Shown: piece after piece, positions 9,715-18,393 of the stretch
How the letters are laid out: every line of letters starts with the position of its first letter
Position numbering within the stretch: the first letter of the stretch is position 1
Assembly: GCF_014358075.1 (NCBI RefSeq)
Contig: NZ_JACONT010000031.1
Span: forward strand, 1 to 50,597
Reading direction: 5' to 3'
DNA length: 50,597 nt
Origin: Sphingomonas albertensis
Lineage (GTDB): Bacteria; Pseudomonadota; Alphaproteobacteria; Sphingomonadales; Sphingomonadaceae
The notes under the pieces: model-generated
What the model was told of the DNA's origin: nothing
What the model saw: the letters and a program-made list of their open reading frames with translations, nothing else
The model's database searches: none
Position numbers and translations under genes: made by a program

Positions 9715-11208
9715 ATGACGAGCGCGCGGGAAGCCTTGGCCGAGGGGCGCCCCGCGCTCGTCTGGCGCCGTCAGGTCGCCGACACCGAAACGCCGGTCGC
9801 CGCCGCGCTGAAGCTCATCGAGCCAGGGCGTGGCGACTTCCTGCTCGAGTCGGTCGAGGGCGGCGAAACCCGCGGTCGCCACAGCCTGATCGGCCTTGCC
9901 CCCGACCTGCTGTTCCGTGCGCACGGCCACAGCGCCGAGATCAACCGCAACTGGGCGACCGATCGCGATACGTTCGAGCCGTGCCCGGTGCCGACCCTCG
10001 ACGCGTTGCGGACGCTGGTGGCCGAGTGCCGCGCGGACGTGCCCGCCGAGCTGCCGCGCGCGCTCGCCTGCCTCGTCGGCTATTTCGGCTATGAGACGAT
10101 CGGGCTGGTCGAGGACCTGCCGCAGCCGCCGGTCGATCCGCTCGGCCTGCCCGACATGATCTTCGTGCGACCGACCGTAGTGCTCGTGTTCGATCGCCTG
10201 ACCGATGCGTTGTACCTCGTCGCGCCGGCCTGGCCCGATCCCGCGCGCGATGCCGACACGATCGTGACCGAAGCCGAAGAGCGTCTCGATGCCGTGGCGG
10301 CCAAGCTCGCCAGCACGCCCGTCCCCGCTCCGATCCGCGCCGACGTCGCCGAACCGGTCTACACGTTCGCGTTACCCGAGGGCCGCTACGGCGAGATGGT
10401 CGCCACCGCAAAGGACTATATCCTCGCCGGCGACATCTTCCAGGTCGTGCTCGCGCAACGCTTCAGCACGCCGTTCGCGCTGCCCCCGTTCGAGCTCTAC
10501 CGCTCGCTAAGGCGCATCAACCCGTCGCCGTTCTTGTACCATCTCGACCTGCCCGGCTTCGCGCTGATCGGCTCGAGCCCTGAAATTCTCGTCCGGGTCC
10601 GCGACGACGAAGTGACGATCCGCCCGATCGCCGGCACCCGCCCCCGCGGCAAATCCGCCGCCGAGGACGAGGCGAACCGCATCAGCCTGCTCGCCGACCC
10701 GAAGGAGCGCGCGGAACACCTGATGCTGCTCGATCTCGGCCGCAACGACGTCGGCCGTGCCGCGTCGCCGGGCTCGGTGAAGGTGACCGCCAGCTACGGC
10801 GTCGAGTTCTACAGCCACGTCATGCACATCGTCTCCAACGTCGTCGGCACGCTGTCGCCCGACAAGGACGCGCTCGATGCGCTGTTCGCCGGCTTCCCGG
10901 CAGGCACCGTCAGCGGTGCGCCAAAGGTTCGCGCCTGCCAGATCATCGCCGAGTTGGAACCCGAACGCCGCGGCGCGTACGCGGGAGGGGTCGGCTATTT
11001 CTCGCCCGACGGCTCGATGGACTCGTGCATCGTTCTGCGCACCGCGGTGGTGAAGGACGGTACGATCCACGTCCAGGCCGGTGCCGGCATCGTTGCCGAC
11101 AGCGTCCCCGAATACGAACAGCGCGAGTGCGAGGCGAAGGCCGGCGCGATCTTGGCGGCGGCGCGTGAAGCAGTCAGCCGGGCTAAAGCGTCAGGATTCG
11201 GGCAGTAA
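9715..11208 (+). CDS. trpE: Anthranilate synthase component I
   Basis: Makes anthranilate from chorismate with ammonia from TrpG, the first step of tryptophan synthesis. The 497-residue product has the LLES motif near the N terminus (tryptophan feedback site in TrpE) and a C-terminal chorismate-binding domain with RPIAGTRPRGK, LLDLGRNDVGR, FPAGTVSGAPK and QAGAGIVADSVPEYEQRE. The frame opens upstream inside the preceding gene; the ATG at 9715, four bases after that gene's stop, is the sensible start. trpE is separated from trpG-trpD-trpC by about 0.8 kb with a repeat and a convergent gene, so it is not in the same transcript as trpG. Confidence 0.96.
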   Translation: MTSAREALAEGRPALVWRRQVADTETPVAAALKLIEPGRGDFLLESVEGGETRGRHSLIGLAPDLLFRAHGHSAEINRNWATDRDTFEPCPVPTLDALRTLVAECRADVPAELPRALACLVGYFGYETIGLVEDLPQPPVDPLGLPDMIFVRPTVVLVFDRLTDALYLVAPAWPDPARDADTIVTEAEERLDAVAAKLASTPVPAPIRADVAEPVYTFALPEGRYGEMVATAKDYILAGDIFQVVLAQRFSTPFALPPFELYRSLRRINPSPFLYHLDLPGFALIGSSPEILVRVRDDEVTIRPIAGTRPRGKSAAEDEANRISLLADPKERAEHLMLLDLGRNDVGRAASPGSVKVTASYGVEFYSHVMHIVSNVVGTLSPDKDALDALFAGFPAGTVSGAPKVRACQIIAELEPERRGAYAGGVGYFSPDGSMDSCIVLRTAVVKDGTIHVQAGAGIVADSVPEYEQRECEAKAGAILAAAREAVSRAKASGFGQ

Positions 11209-11243
11209 ATCTGTTCAACGTGAAAGACCGACCCGGTAAAGTT

Positions 11244-11352
11244 ACACCTCCCCGGCGGAGGCCGGGGTCCAGTTGGAAAGGTTGCAGTAACGATCCGCGA
11301 CCGCCTTTACGAACGTTCACCAACTGGACCCCGGCCTCCGCCGGGGAGGTGT
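11244..11352. repeat. REPIN-like element with perfect 33-base inverted arms
   Basis: The left arm 11244-11276 begins ACACCTCCCCGGCGGAGGCC; the right arm 11320-11352 is its exact reverse complement, with a 43-base spacer. Each arm contains an inner palindrome. A lone half of the same type stands at 15803-15839. It lies between convergent trpE and the small secreted gene. Perfect arms suggest recent formation or a maintained hairpin. Confidence 0.9.
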
Positions 11353-11365
11353 TAAAGAGCCAAGC

Positions 11366-11770
11366 TCAGGGCGTCGTGTTCGTCTCGCTAGCGGGCGCAC
11401 GCCGCTCCGCCGCATAAGCTTGGTTACGCTGCATGAAGCAGCCCGACTGGCCCCCGGTCCCGACCGCCGAGCAAGTATCCGGCAACCCGCCGGCGACCCG
11501 CCCGATCTGATCCATCGTCGCCGCGCGGTTCACCCAGCTTTGATTCTGTGCCGCGATCGGCTTGTCCTCGCGCAACGACTTCGGGATGCGATAGGGCTGG
11601 TCGAGCGTCGAGCAAACGACGATCTCGCCGCCGCTCGACTTGGGGCATTTCTGGTCGCCGGTCAGCGTGACGCTGCGGATACGCTGGGGCGGGGTGTCGA
11701 CCTGCGCGTCCTGGGCATACGCCATGCCGGGAAGTGCGATCAGTGCAGCGAGGACGACGGTACGTAACAT
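11366..11770 (-). CDS. Small secreted protein, unknown function
   Basis: 134 residues with a signal peptide cleaved after MAYAQ near residue 20. The mature protein has four cysteines (in DQKCPKSS, VVCSTLD, DTCSAVG, SGCFMQ), which could form two disulfides in the periplasm, and the short block GGEIVVCSTLDQPYRIPK. I do not recognise a domain of known function. The start is well supported: ATG at 11770 with AAAGGAG at ideal spacing. Divergent from trpG and convergent with trpE. Confidence 0.75.
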   Translation of the reverse strand: MLRTVVLAALIALPGMAYAQDAQVDTPPQRIRSVTLTGDQKCPKSSGGEIVVCSTLDQPYRIPKSLREDKPIAAQNQSWVNRAATMDQIGRVAGGLPDTCSAVGTGGQSGCFMQRNQAYAAERRAPASETNTTP

Positions 11771-11985
11771 CGGTTAAGGCTCCTTTGAACGGATAACGTC
11801 CGTCACGCGGCATTGCTCCGCGCTGAATGATGCGCCGCCTGCGCTCCCGATATAGGAAGGGCCCCGACGATCCGCGACTGTTCGATGGCGGAATTAGGGC
11901 AATCGGTCGCAGCGCGATAGATCGAGCGTAACATGTGGGGCCGCTGCCATGTTGCACCGCGCCCCGCTTAGGCTATGGCGGCGCC

Positions 11986-12669
11986 ATGATCCTCGTCGTC
12001 GACAATTACGACAGCTTCACCTGGAACCTCGTCCATTACCTGATGGAACTGGGTGCCGAGGTCGAAGTCGTCCGCAACGATGCGATCTCCGCCGGGCAGG
12101 CTCTGTCGTCGGGCGCGGACGCGTTCCTCATTTCCCCCGGCCCCTGCACGCCGACCGAGGCAGGCGTCAGCCTCGATCTCGTCGCCGCGTGCGCGGACGC
12201 CGGCAAGCCGTTGCTCGGCGTGTGCCTCGGCCACCAGGCAATCGGCCAGCATTTCGGCGGCAAGGTCGAGCGCGGTGGCCTGATGCACGGCAAGACCTCG
12301 CCCGTCGTCCACGACGATACCGGGCTGTACGCCGGGCTGCCCTCGCCGTTCATCGCCACGCGCTATCACTCGCTGATCGTCAACGCGGTGCCCGACACGC
12401 TGGTCGTCAACGCGACCGCGCAGGACGGCACGGTCATGGGCTTCCGCCACAAGACGCTGCCGATCCACGGCGTGCAGTTCCACCCGGAGAGCATCGCGAC
12501 CGAACACGGCCACGAAATGCTCGCGAACTTCCTGAAGATGGCGAACATTCCCCACCACCTCCCCTCCCGCCTCCGGGAGGGGTCGGGGGAGGGCCGCACC
12601 GCATCCACGACCTCGGCTGGACAGGAAGCCCCTCCCCTGACCCCTCCCGCAAGCGGGAGGGGAATGTGA
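11986..12669 (+). CDS. trpG: Anthranilate synthase component II (glutamine amidotransferase)
   Basis: Supplies ammonia to TrpE by hydrolysing glutamine. Begins [16 protein letters not shown]; the class I amidotransferase catalytic cysteine is in GVCLGHQ and the His-Glu pair is in GVQFHPES. The domain ends near residue 188 ([11 protein letters not shown]). The remaining 39 residues are not family sequence: they are encoded by a palindromic repeat at 12561-12662 and are rich in Pro, Gly, Ser and Arg. An upstream start at 11935 would add an unrelated leader and is not supported. The stop overlaps the trpD GTG in the sequence GTGA. Confidence 0.95.
   Translation: MILVVDNYDSFTWNLVHYLMELGAEVEVVRNDAISAGQALSSGADAFLISPGPCTPTEAGVSLDLVAACADAGKPLLGVCLGHQAIGQHFGGKVERGGLMHGKTSPVVHDDTGLYAGLPSPFIATRYHSLIVNAVPDTLVVNATAQDGTVMGFRHKTLPIHGVQFHPESIATEHGHEMLANFLKMANIPHHLPSRLREGSGEGRTASTTSAGQEAPPLTPPASGRGM
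12561..12662. repeat. REPIN-like element inside the trpG 3' end
   Basis: The left arm 12561-12593 (CCCCTCCCGCCTCCGGGAGG onward) and right arm 12629-12662 (ending AAGCGGGAGGGG) are near-perfect reverse complements, and each has its own palindrome. It is translated as the last part of TrpG. Its last bases, GGGAGGGG, lie three bases before the trpD GTG and form its likely ribosome-binding site. Confidence 0.88.
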
Positions 12670-13658
12670 CCACCACCACGCTCCTGCCCGACCCCAGCTC
12701 CCCCCTCTCGCGCGAGTCCGCCCGCGAAGCGTTCGCCGACATCCTCGACGCCCGCGCGAGCGACGACGCGATCGCCACCTTCCTCACCGATCTGGCGACC
12801 CGCGGCGAGACCAGCATCGAGATCGCCGAAGCCGCGCGCGCACTTCGCAACCGGATGATCCCGATCGACGCCCCCGCGGGCGCGATCGACGTCTGCGGCA
12901 CCGGCGGCGACGGCCACCACACCTTGAACGTCTCGACCGCCGTCGCGCTGGTAGTCGCCGCGTGCGGCGTCCCCGTCGCCAAGCACGGCAACCGCGCCGC
13001 CTCGAGCAAAGCCGGCGCCGCCGACACGCTCGAAGTCCTCGGCCTCGACATGGACCGCGCCGGCGCCACTGCGGAGGCAAGCCTCAACGAGATCGGCATC
13101 GCCTTCCTGTTTGCCGCCAACCACCACCCGGCGATGAAGCGCATCACCCCGATCCGCCAACGCATAGCCAAGCGGACGATCTTCAACCTGATGGGCCCGC
13201 TCGCCAACCCGGCCGGCACCACCCGCCAGCTCATCGGCATCGCCCGCCCCGACTATGTGTCGCTCTACGCCGAAGCCCTCGAACAGCTCGGCACCGAAGC
13301 CGCGCTGGTTGTGTCGGGCGAAGAAGGCCTCGACGAAATCTCGGGCGCCGGGCCCAGCATCGTTGCCTCGGTCGGCAGCGTCGCGCTTCCCCGCAGGATC
13401 ACGCCCGAAGACGCCGGCCTCACCCGCCACGCCATCACCGACATTCGCGGCGGCGACGCGCACCACAATGCCGACGCGCTCCGCCGCCTGCTCAAGGGCG
13501 AGGCGGGACCCTACCGCGACGCCGTCCTGCTCAACGCCGCCGCCGCCTTGATGGTCGCCGGCACCGTCCCCACTCTCGTCGAAGGCGCCGCGCAAGCCGC
13601 CGCCGCCCTCGACACCGGCAGCGCCGACGCGCTGCTCGCCCGCTGGATCGCCTACTGA
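12666..13658 (+). CDS. trpD: Anthranilate phosphoribosyltransferase
   Basis: Joins anthranilate and PRPP in the second committed step of tryptophan synthesis. The 330-residue product has the PRPP and anthranilate motifs [16 protein letters not shown] and [18 protein letters not shown], then [14 protein letters not shown]. The frame has no early stop and runs back into trpG sequence, but homology starts near [12 protein letters not shown]. The GTG at 12666 overlaps the trpG stop (GTGA) with GGAGG five bases upstream, so translational coupling is likely. The first ten residues are not conserved family sequence. Confidence 0.93.
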   Translation: MTTTTLLPDPSSPLSRESAREAFADILDARASDDAIATFLTDLATRGETSIEIAEAARALRNRMIPIDAPAGAIDVCGTGGDGHHTLNVSTAVALVVAACGVPVAKHGNRAASSKAGAADTLEVLGLDMDRAGATAEASLNEIGIAFLFAANHHPAMKRITPIRQRIAKRTIFNLMGPLANPAGTTRQLIGIARPDYVSLYAEALEQLGTEAALVVSGEEGLDEISGAGPSIVASVGSVALPRRITPEDAGLTRHAITDIRGGDAHHNADALRRLLKGEAGPYRDAVLLNAAAALMVAGTVPTLVEGAAQAAAALDTGSADALLARWIAY

Positions 13659-13659
13659 C

Positions 13660-14436
13660 ATGACCATGCTCGACCGTATCCTCGAGACTAAGCGCGCCGA
13701 AGTCGCTGCACGCAAGGCAACGACGTCGCTCGCCGATATCGACGCGGGCATCGCCCGCATGTCGAAGCCGCGCGGCTTCCGCGCCGCGCTTGACGCCAAG
13801 ACCGGCTACGCGCTGGTCGCCGAGGTCAAGAAAGCGAGTCCGTCCAAGGGCCTGATCCGCGCCGATTTCGACCCGGTCGCCCACGCCCGCGCCTATGAAG
13901 CCGGGGGCGCCGCCTGCCTGTCTGTCCTCACCGACGAAAAGTGGTTCCAGGGCTCCGACGCCTACCTGACCGCGGCGCGCGACGCCGTTTCGATCCCCGT
14001 CCTGCGGAAGGACTTCATGGTCGACCCCTGGCAGTCGACCGAGGCCCGCGCGATCGGCGCCGACTGCATCCTGATCATCGTCGCCGCGCTCGACGACATC
14101 CAGATGGCCGAGATCGAAGCCTCCGCGCTCGAATGCGGCATGGACGTCCTGGTCGAGGTCCACGACGCGATTGAAATGGAGCGCGCACTGAAGCTCAAGT
14201 CGCGGCTGATCGGCGTCAACAACCGAGACCTGCGCGACTTCTCGGTCGATTTCCAGCGCACCTACGACCTCGTCGGCAAGGCGCCCAAGGACTGCACCTT
14301 CGTCGCCGAGAGCGGGCTCACGACGCGCGCAGAACTCGACGCGATGGCCGAGCACGACATCCGCTGCTTCCTGATCGGCGAAGCGCTCATGCGCCAGGAC
14401 GACGTCGAAGCCGCAACGCGCGCTCTCGTCGGATGA
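13660..14436 (+). CDS. trpC: Indole-3-glycerol-phosphate synthase
   Basis: Closes the indole ring from CdRP. The 258-residue TIM-barrel protein has [17 protein letters not shown] at the N terminus, [13 protein letters not shown] (catalytic Lys and substrate phosphate contacts), [33 protein letters not shown] and [12 protein letters not shown] single-function enzyme without fused TrpF. One base separates it from trpD; the ATG at 13660 and the one at 13666 are both possible starts. Confidence 0.96.
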   Translation: MTMLDRILETKRAEVAARKATTSLADIDAGIARMSKPRGFRAALDAKTGYALVAEVKKASPSKGLIRADFDPVAHARAYEAGGAACLSVLTDEKWFQGSDAYLTAARDAVSIPVLRKDFMVDPWQSTEARAIGADCILIIVAALDDIQMAEIEASALECGMDVLVEVHDAIEMERALKLKSRLIGVNNRDLRDFSVDFQRTYDLVGKAPKDCTFVAESGLTTRAELDAMAEHDIRCFLIGEALMRQDDVEAATRALVG

Positions 14437-14900
14437 CCGGCCTCACCCACATCGACGAAGCCGGCGCGGCAAGAATGGTCGACGTCGGCGGCAAGGCGGT
14501 CACCGCCCGCGAGGCCATCGCCTCCGGCCGCATCACCATGTCCGCCGAAGCCGCCGCGGCGATCGGCGCTGGCACCGCGAAAAAGGGCGACGTCCTCGCG
14601 GTCGCGCGCGTCGCCGGCATCATGGCCGCCAAGCGCACCAGCGACCTAATCCCGCTCTGCCACCCGCTCCCGCTCACCAAGGTCGAGATCGACCTCGTCG
14701 TCGACGAAACCGGCGTAACCGCCACCGCCACCGCCTCGACCGAAGGCAAGACCGGCGTCGAGATGGAAGCGCTCACTGCCGCCACCGTAACGCTCCTCAC
14801 GATCTACGACATGGCCAAGGCAATCGACAAGACGATGGTCCTCAGCGACATCCGCGTCCGAGCAAAATCCGGCGGCAAATCCGGCAACTGGACCGCGTAA
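14433..14900 (+). CDS. moaC: Cyclic pyranopterin monophosphate synthase
   Basis: Second step of molybdenum cofactor synthesis, acting after the radical-SAM enzyme MoaA. The 155-residue product shows the family blocks [27 protein letters not shown] [31 protein letters not shown] and [21 protein letters not shown] with the usual KAIDKTM. Its ATG overlaps the trpC stop by four bases (ATGA), so it is coupled to the trp genes. moeA of the same pathway lies 1.3 kb downstream on the same strand. Confidence 0.96.
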   Translation: MTGLTHIDEAGAARMVDVGGKAVTAREAIASGRITMSAEAAAAIGAGTAKKGDVLAVARVAGIMAAKRTSDLIPLCHPLPLTKVEIDLVVDETGVTATATASTEGKTGVEMEALTAATVTLLTIYDMAKAIDKTMVLSDIRVRAKSGGKSGNWTA

Positions 14901-14907
14901 CAAGGAA

Positions 14908-14958
14908 CCCTCTCCCCAAAGGGGAAGGGGAAAGACGCCAAAGGCGGCGAGGGTGAGG
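14908..14958. repeat. Degenerate palindromic repeat
   Basis: CCCTCTCCCCAAAGGGGAAG followed about 20 bases later by GAGGGTGAGGG forms an imperfect inverted pair. It fills the gap between the convergent ends of moaC and the TonB-like gene. Weaker than the other elements and possibly a decayed copy. Confidence 0.5.
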
Positions 14959-14991
14959 GCAAGCCAAGCAGAACGCGCTCAGCCCGGGACG

Positions 14992-15732
14992 TCAATCGTC
15001 ATCCATAGACCAGTCGTGACTCTCCACGATCGTAGACTCCACCGGCCGCCCCGCCGCATCCAGCGACGGATCATACCGGAACCGCTGCTCGATCAACCGA
15101 CACGTCAGGTCATCCAGCACCCGGCTCCCGCTGGACCGCGTCACCCGGCACCGCGACACCCGCCCATTGGTCTGAACCAGATACCGCACGAACACCCGCC
15201 CCCGGATCCCCGTCTCCGCGGCCTCGCGCGGATAATCCGAGTCCCTCAACCGCCCGCTGCGCCACTCGGGCGGCGTCTCCTCACCCCCACCGCCGTCACC
15301 GTCGCCATACCCACCGCTCCCGGTCCCATTACCGATCCCGCCGCTCCCGGTGCCCGGCCCGCGAACATTCGAAGCTCCCGAAGTCGCCTCCGCACCCACC
15401 CCAGCCTTCTCCGCCACCACGACGGGCGGCGGCACGACCACCGGCACGATCGGCGGCGGCGCCACCACCTCGGTAGCCTTCGATTTCAGATTAGGCGGCG
15501 ACGCAGCCCCCTCGGGCTTGCGGCTAGGCGAAGGCCGAGGCCTGACCTTCTCCTCGCACGGCGGTGGCGGAGGCGGCGCCGCATCGAACACCTTCAATGC
15601 GTCGGTAACCGCCGCCGGCATCGTCACCACAAGCCCCGAGAGCAGCGCATAACCAAGCATCCCCGGCAGAAGCACCGCACCCACCGCCGCCCCGATCCTG
15701 TCTTTCGCCCGAGGCGTATAGCGTGTCATCAT
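14992..15732 (-). CDS. TonB-like energy-transducer family protein
   Basis: A 246-residue protein starting MMTRYTPRAKDRIG, with one membrane helix at about residues 15-38, a proline-rich periplasmic stretch (PPPPPPCEEK and repeated VPPP), a long Gly/Ser/Asp-rich linker (about 130-165), and a C-terminal TonB-type domain (YPREAAETGIRGRVFVRYLV, then SGSRVLDDLTCRLIEQRFRY). This is the layout of TonB, which passes proton-motive energy to outer-membrane receptors. No ExbB, ExbD or TonB-dependent receptor is nearby, so its partners are unknown. The open frame continues to 15831 across a repeat; the double ATG at 15732/15729 is preferred. Confidence 0.8.
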   Translation of the reverse strand: MMTRYTPRAKDRIGAAVGAVLLPGMLGYALLSGLVVTMPAAVTDALKVFDAAPPPPPPCEEKVRPRPSPSRKPEGAASPPNLKSKATEVVAPPPIVPVVVPPPVVVAEKAGVGAEATSGASNVRGPGTGSGGIGNGTGSGGYGDGDGGGGEETPPEWRSGRLRDSDYPREAAETGIRGRVFVRYLVQTNGRVSRCRVTRSSGSRVLDDLTCRLIEQRFRYDPSLDAAGRPVESTIVESHDWSMDDD

Positions 15733-15802
15733 ACTGATCTGGTGTCTCTTTCCCCCAAACAAAGCCCCGCCAAGGATGAACACGCGCTGGCCAAGCGAAC
15801 TC

Positions 15803-15839
15803 ACACCACCCCGGCGAAGGCCGGGGCTCAATTGGGAAG
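15803..15839. repeat. Solitary half of a REPIN-like element
   Basis: CACCACCCCGGCGAAGGCCG followed by GGGCTCAATTGGGAAGG matches the left arm at 11244-11276 with few differences. No matching right arm follows within 100 bases. Confidence 0.7.
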
Positions 15840-15874
15840 GCCAAAGTTATAGCGACCGCCATCCACCCCACCGG

Positions 15875-15929
15875 TGTTTCCCCGCGAAGGCGGGGACCCA
15901 GCCTGGGCTCCCGCCTTCGCGGGAGAACA
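15875..15929. repeat. REPIN-like element, compact form
   Basis: Arms with the core CCCGCGAAGGCGGGGACCCAG and its near-complement CTGGGCTCCCGCCTTCGCGG with almost no spacer; the same type as at 1-46. Confidence 0.85.
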
Positions 15930-16120
15930 AAGAAGCAGTTGCCAGCATTCGAAACCCGTCAGCCCAAAGCGCCCTAACGGCCAGCACCCCACACCCAGCT
16001 AACCCAACAACACCTGTCCTACACACCAGATCCATGGCAAAGCACGGAACATACCCACGCACCCTGCGCTTCCACATAAGAACCGCCCCAAAACGCCAAC
16101 CGGCAAACCGCTCCCAGCGC

Positions 16121-16138
16121 CTACACTTCCTACACTTC
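16121..16138. repeat. Tandem 9-base repeat upstream of moeA
   Basis: CTACACTTC occurs twice in direct succession, followed by ACTTTTC, ending about 35 bases before the moeA ATG. Position suits a regulatory site or the 5' leader of moeA, but no known operator matches. Confidence 0.5.
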
Positions 16139-16173
16139 ACTTTTCAGAACCGCCCGAAAACAGAGTCTTACGC

Positions 16174-17355
16174 ATGACCCTAGTCCCCGTCGCCGAAGCC
16201 CAGTCCCGCCTCTTCGCCATGGCCCCCCGTGTCGGCCACGAGACCGTCCCGCTGCGAGACGCCGCCGGCCGCTGGGCCGCCGAGGACATCCTCGCCCGCC
16301 GGACCCAACCCGCGGCAGACCTCTCGGCGATGGACGGCTACGCGATCCGCTACGCCGACCTCCCCGGCCCCTGGACCGTCATCGGCGAAAGCGCCGCCGG
16401 CCGCCCCTTCACCGGCCAGGTCGCCCCGGGCCAAGCCACCCGCATCTTCACCGGCGCCGCGATGCCCGAAGGCGCCGACACCGTCATGGTCCAGGAGGAA
16501 GCCGAGCGCGACGGCCAAACGCTGATCCTCGCAGGCGAAGGCCCGCCGACATTCGGTCGCAACACGCGCCGCAAGGGCCTCGACTTCTCGACCGGCACCC
16601 GCCTGATCGCCGCCGGCGACCGCCTCAGCCCCGCCCGCATCGCCGTCGCCGCAACGGGCGGCCACGGCAGCCTCACCGTCAACCGCCGCGTCCGCGTCGC
16701 CGTCGCCGCGACCGGAGACGAACTCGTCCCACCCGGCTCGACGACCGACGGCGTTGCTCTACCCGAGTCGAACGGCATCATGCTGGCGGCAATGCTCGCC
16801 GACATGCCCGTCGACATCGTCGACCTCGGCATCCTCCCTGACAATCTCGAAGTCCTGCGCGACGCCTTCGCCAGCGTACAGGCCGACCTACTCGTCACCA
16901 CCGGCGGTGCATCGGTAGGCGATCACGACCTCGTCCGCCCCGCGATCGAAGCCGCCGGCGGGACGATCGATTTCTGGCGAATCGCGCTGCGTCCCGGCAA
17001 GCCGATGATGGCCGGCCGGATCGGCGAGATGATGGTCCTCGGCCTACCCGGCAACCCGGTCTCCGCGTTCGTCACCGCGACGCTATTCGTGAAACCCGTC
17101 GTCGCGCACATGGCCGATGCACGCGACCCGCTCCCCCAATCGACGCACGCGCTGCTTGGCGAAGACCTCCCCGCCAACAATGCCCGCACCGACTATCTCC
17201 GCGCCGAACTGCGGGACGGCAAGGCCTATGCCTCGACGATCCAGGACAGCTCGATGCTCCTCACCCTGGCCCGCTCGACCTGCCTCATCGTCCGCCCCGG
17301 CGACGCACCGATTGCAAAGACAGGCGAATCGGCGGAAATCCTCGTGATCGCGTGA
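16174..17355 (+). CDS. moeA: Molybdopterin molybdotransferase
   Basis: MoeA inserts molybdate into adenylylated molybdopterin to give molybdenum cofactor. The 393-residue product has the N-terminal block with LSAMDGYAIR, the MPEGADTVMVQEE segment, the MoaB/MogA-like domain with VAVAATGDELV and TTGGASVGDHDL, and RPGKPMMAGRIG then GLPGNPVSAFV. Full family length. With moaC 1.3 kb upstream it gives two cofactor genes in this neighbourhood. lexA follows after 68 bases with its own promoter. Confidence 0.96.
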   Translation: MTLVPVAEAQSRLFAMAPRVGHETVPLRDAAGRWAAEDILARRTQPAADLSAMDGYAIRYADLPGPWTVIGESAAGRPFTGQVAPGQATRIFTGAAMPEGADTVMVQEEAERDGQTLILAGEGPPTFGRNTRRKGLDFSTGTRLIAAGDRLSPARIAVAATGGHGSLTVNRRVRVAVAATGDELVPPGSTTDGVALPESNGIMLAAMLADMPVDIVDLGILPDNLEVLRDAFASVQADLLVTTGGASVGDHDLVRPAIEAAGGTIDFWRIALRPGKPMMAGRIGEMMVLGLPGNPVSAFVTATLFVKPVVAHMADARDPLPQSTHALLGEDLPANNARTDYLRAELRDGKAYASTIQDSSMLLTLARSTCLIVRPGDAPIAKTGESAEILVIA

Positions 17356-17364
17356 TACGGACGC

Positions 17365-17393
17365 TTGACGGCGTTAATTATGTTCCATAGAAG
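17365..17393 (+). promoter_or_regulatory. Candidate lexA promoter
   Basis: TTGACG at 17365-17370, a 17-base spacer, then TAGAAG at 17388-17393. The -35 is a good match and the -10 is weak. The -10 lies inside the SOS operator, which would explain repression by LexA. Inferred from pattern only. Confidence 0.45.
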
Positions 17394-17407
17394 TTCCCAG
17401 TCTGTTC
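17382..17407 (+). promoter_or_regulatory. LexA operator: three GTTC half-sites at 11-base spacing
   Basis: GTTC occurs at 17382, 17393 and 17404, each separated by exactly seven bases. The alphaproteobacterial SOS box is GTTC-N7-GTTC, so this is two boxes sharing a middle half-site, ending 16 bases before the lexA ATG. It indicates autoregulation of lexA and perhaps two overlapping dimer positions. Confidence 0.85.
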
Positions 17408-17423
17408 CGGACGGAGAACCGCC

Positions 17424-18098
17424 ATGCTCACGCGCAAGCAGCACGAACTCGTCTGCTTCATCAACGATCGCCTCAACGAAACCGGCGTCTCGCCGTCGTT
17501 CGAGGAGATGAAGGACGCACTCGACCTCAAGTCGAAGTCGGGCGTCCACCGTCTGATCAGCGCGCTCGAAGAGCGCAACTTCATCCGCCGCCTGCCGAAC
17601 CGCGCGCGCGCGCTTGAAGTGCTGCGCATGCCCGAACGTGCGGAGAAGAAGACGCCGACGAAGCCTTCGAACGTCAAGGCAGCCCCCGCCGCCGCGACGC
17701 CGCAACCGGCCAACGACGTCATCGAGATCCCCCTCCACGGCCGCATCGCCGCCGGCGTCCCGATCGAGGCGTTCGAAGGCAGCACGATGTTGGCCGTCCC
17801 CGCCGCACTCCTCGGCACCGGCGAACACTACGCACTCGAGGTTTCGGGCGACTCGATGGTCGAAGCCGGCATCCTCGACGGCGACTACGCCCTGATCCGC
17901 CGCACCGAAACGGCGCGAGACGGCGAGATCGTCGTAGCGCTGATCGAAGACAGCGAAGCCACCCTGAAATACTTCCGCCGCGAAGGCGCCATGGTCCGCC
18001 TCGACCCGGCCAACCGAGCCTACGACCCCCAACGCTACGCCCCAGCCCAGGTCCGCGTGCAGGGCAAGCTCTCCGGCATCCTCCGCCGCTACGACTGA
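17424..18098 (+). CDS. lexA: SOS repressor LexA
   Basis: A 224-residue repressor of DNA-damage genes that cleaves itself when RecA filaments form. The N-terminal winged helix ([17 protein letters not shown] ... [22 protein letters not shown]) is alphaproteobacterial in type. After a linker of about 30 residues rich in Ala, Pro and Lys comes the S24 peptidase domain: cleavage site Ala110-Gly111 in RIAAGVP, catalytic Ser144 in SGDSMVEAG and Lys182 in ATLKYF. The operator in its own promoter supports autoregulation. Start ATG at 17424 with GGAG upstream. No other SOS gene is seen in this window. Confidence 0.96.
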   Translation: MLTRKQHELVCFINDRLNETGVSPSFEEMKDALDLKSKSGVHRLISALEERNFIRRLPNRARALEVLRMPERAEKKTPTKPSNVKAAPAAATPQPANDVIEIPLHGRIAAGVPIEAFEGSTMLAVPAALLGTGEHYALEVSGDSMVEAGILDGDYALIRRTETARDGEIVVALIEDSEATLKYFRREGAMVRLDPANRAYDPQRYAPAQVRVQGKLSGILRRYD

Positions 18099-18393
18099 GC
18101 CGCCGCCTGCTCCGCACGGTCGAAAGAATTGGTTCGCGCGGAGACGCGGAGACGCGGAGGTGTTTCGCTAGGGGAGAACCAGGCGGTTCTAAACGACGAC
18201 GGATGAACGGCCGGATAGTTATCAACCTGGCCTGGTTCTTCGTCTAAGACACTACCTCGCGTCTCCGCGTGAAAGTTCATCGCCCCGCCACCGCGCGCGT
18301 CGGCTGGTGATTTGGATCACGCGAAGGCGCGAAGACGTTGCGTTTGGGGGGAGCCTACCCCTCACTACGATGCGGTCAAGGCGACGACGTTCC
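18099..18393. other. Gene-free spacer between convergent lexA and comEC
   Basis: 295 bases occupied by two palindromic elements (18132-18278 and the left part of 18318-18472). No convincing reading frame with a ribosome site is seen. Confidence 0.6.
18132..18278. repeat. REPIN-like element (GCGGAGACGCGG family)
   Basis: The left arm GTTCGCGCGGAGACGCGGAG contains GGAGACGC in tandem; the right arm CGCGTCTCCGCGTGAAAGTTC is the complement of the single form. The left arm has gained an extra unit, so the arms are unequal. Confidence 0.7.

Larger units (their letters stand above)
15733..16173. other. 441-base gene-free divergent spacer
   Basis: Between the divergent TonB-like gene and moeA. It holds one half-repeat (15803-15839), one full palindromic element (15875-15929), about 190 bases of unremarkable AC-rich sequence and the tandem 9-mer CTACACTTC at 16121-16138. 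The promoters of both genes should be here, but I cannot place them with confidence. Confidence 0.6.

Noticed and set aside
9673..9730. Trp-codon leader or attenuator before trpE
   Set aside because: Only four bases separate the PpiD-like stop from trpE; no leader with clustered Trp codons and no alternating hairpins are seen.
11244..12662. CRISPR array
   Set aside because: Repeats are inverted pairs of different families, not regularly spaced direct repeats; no cas genes are present.
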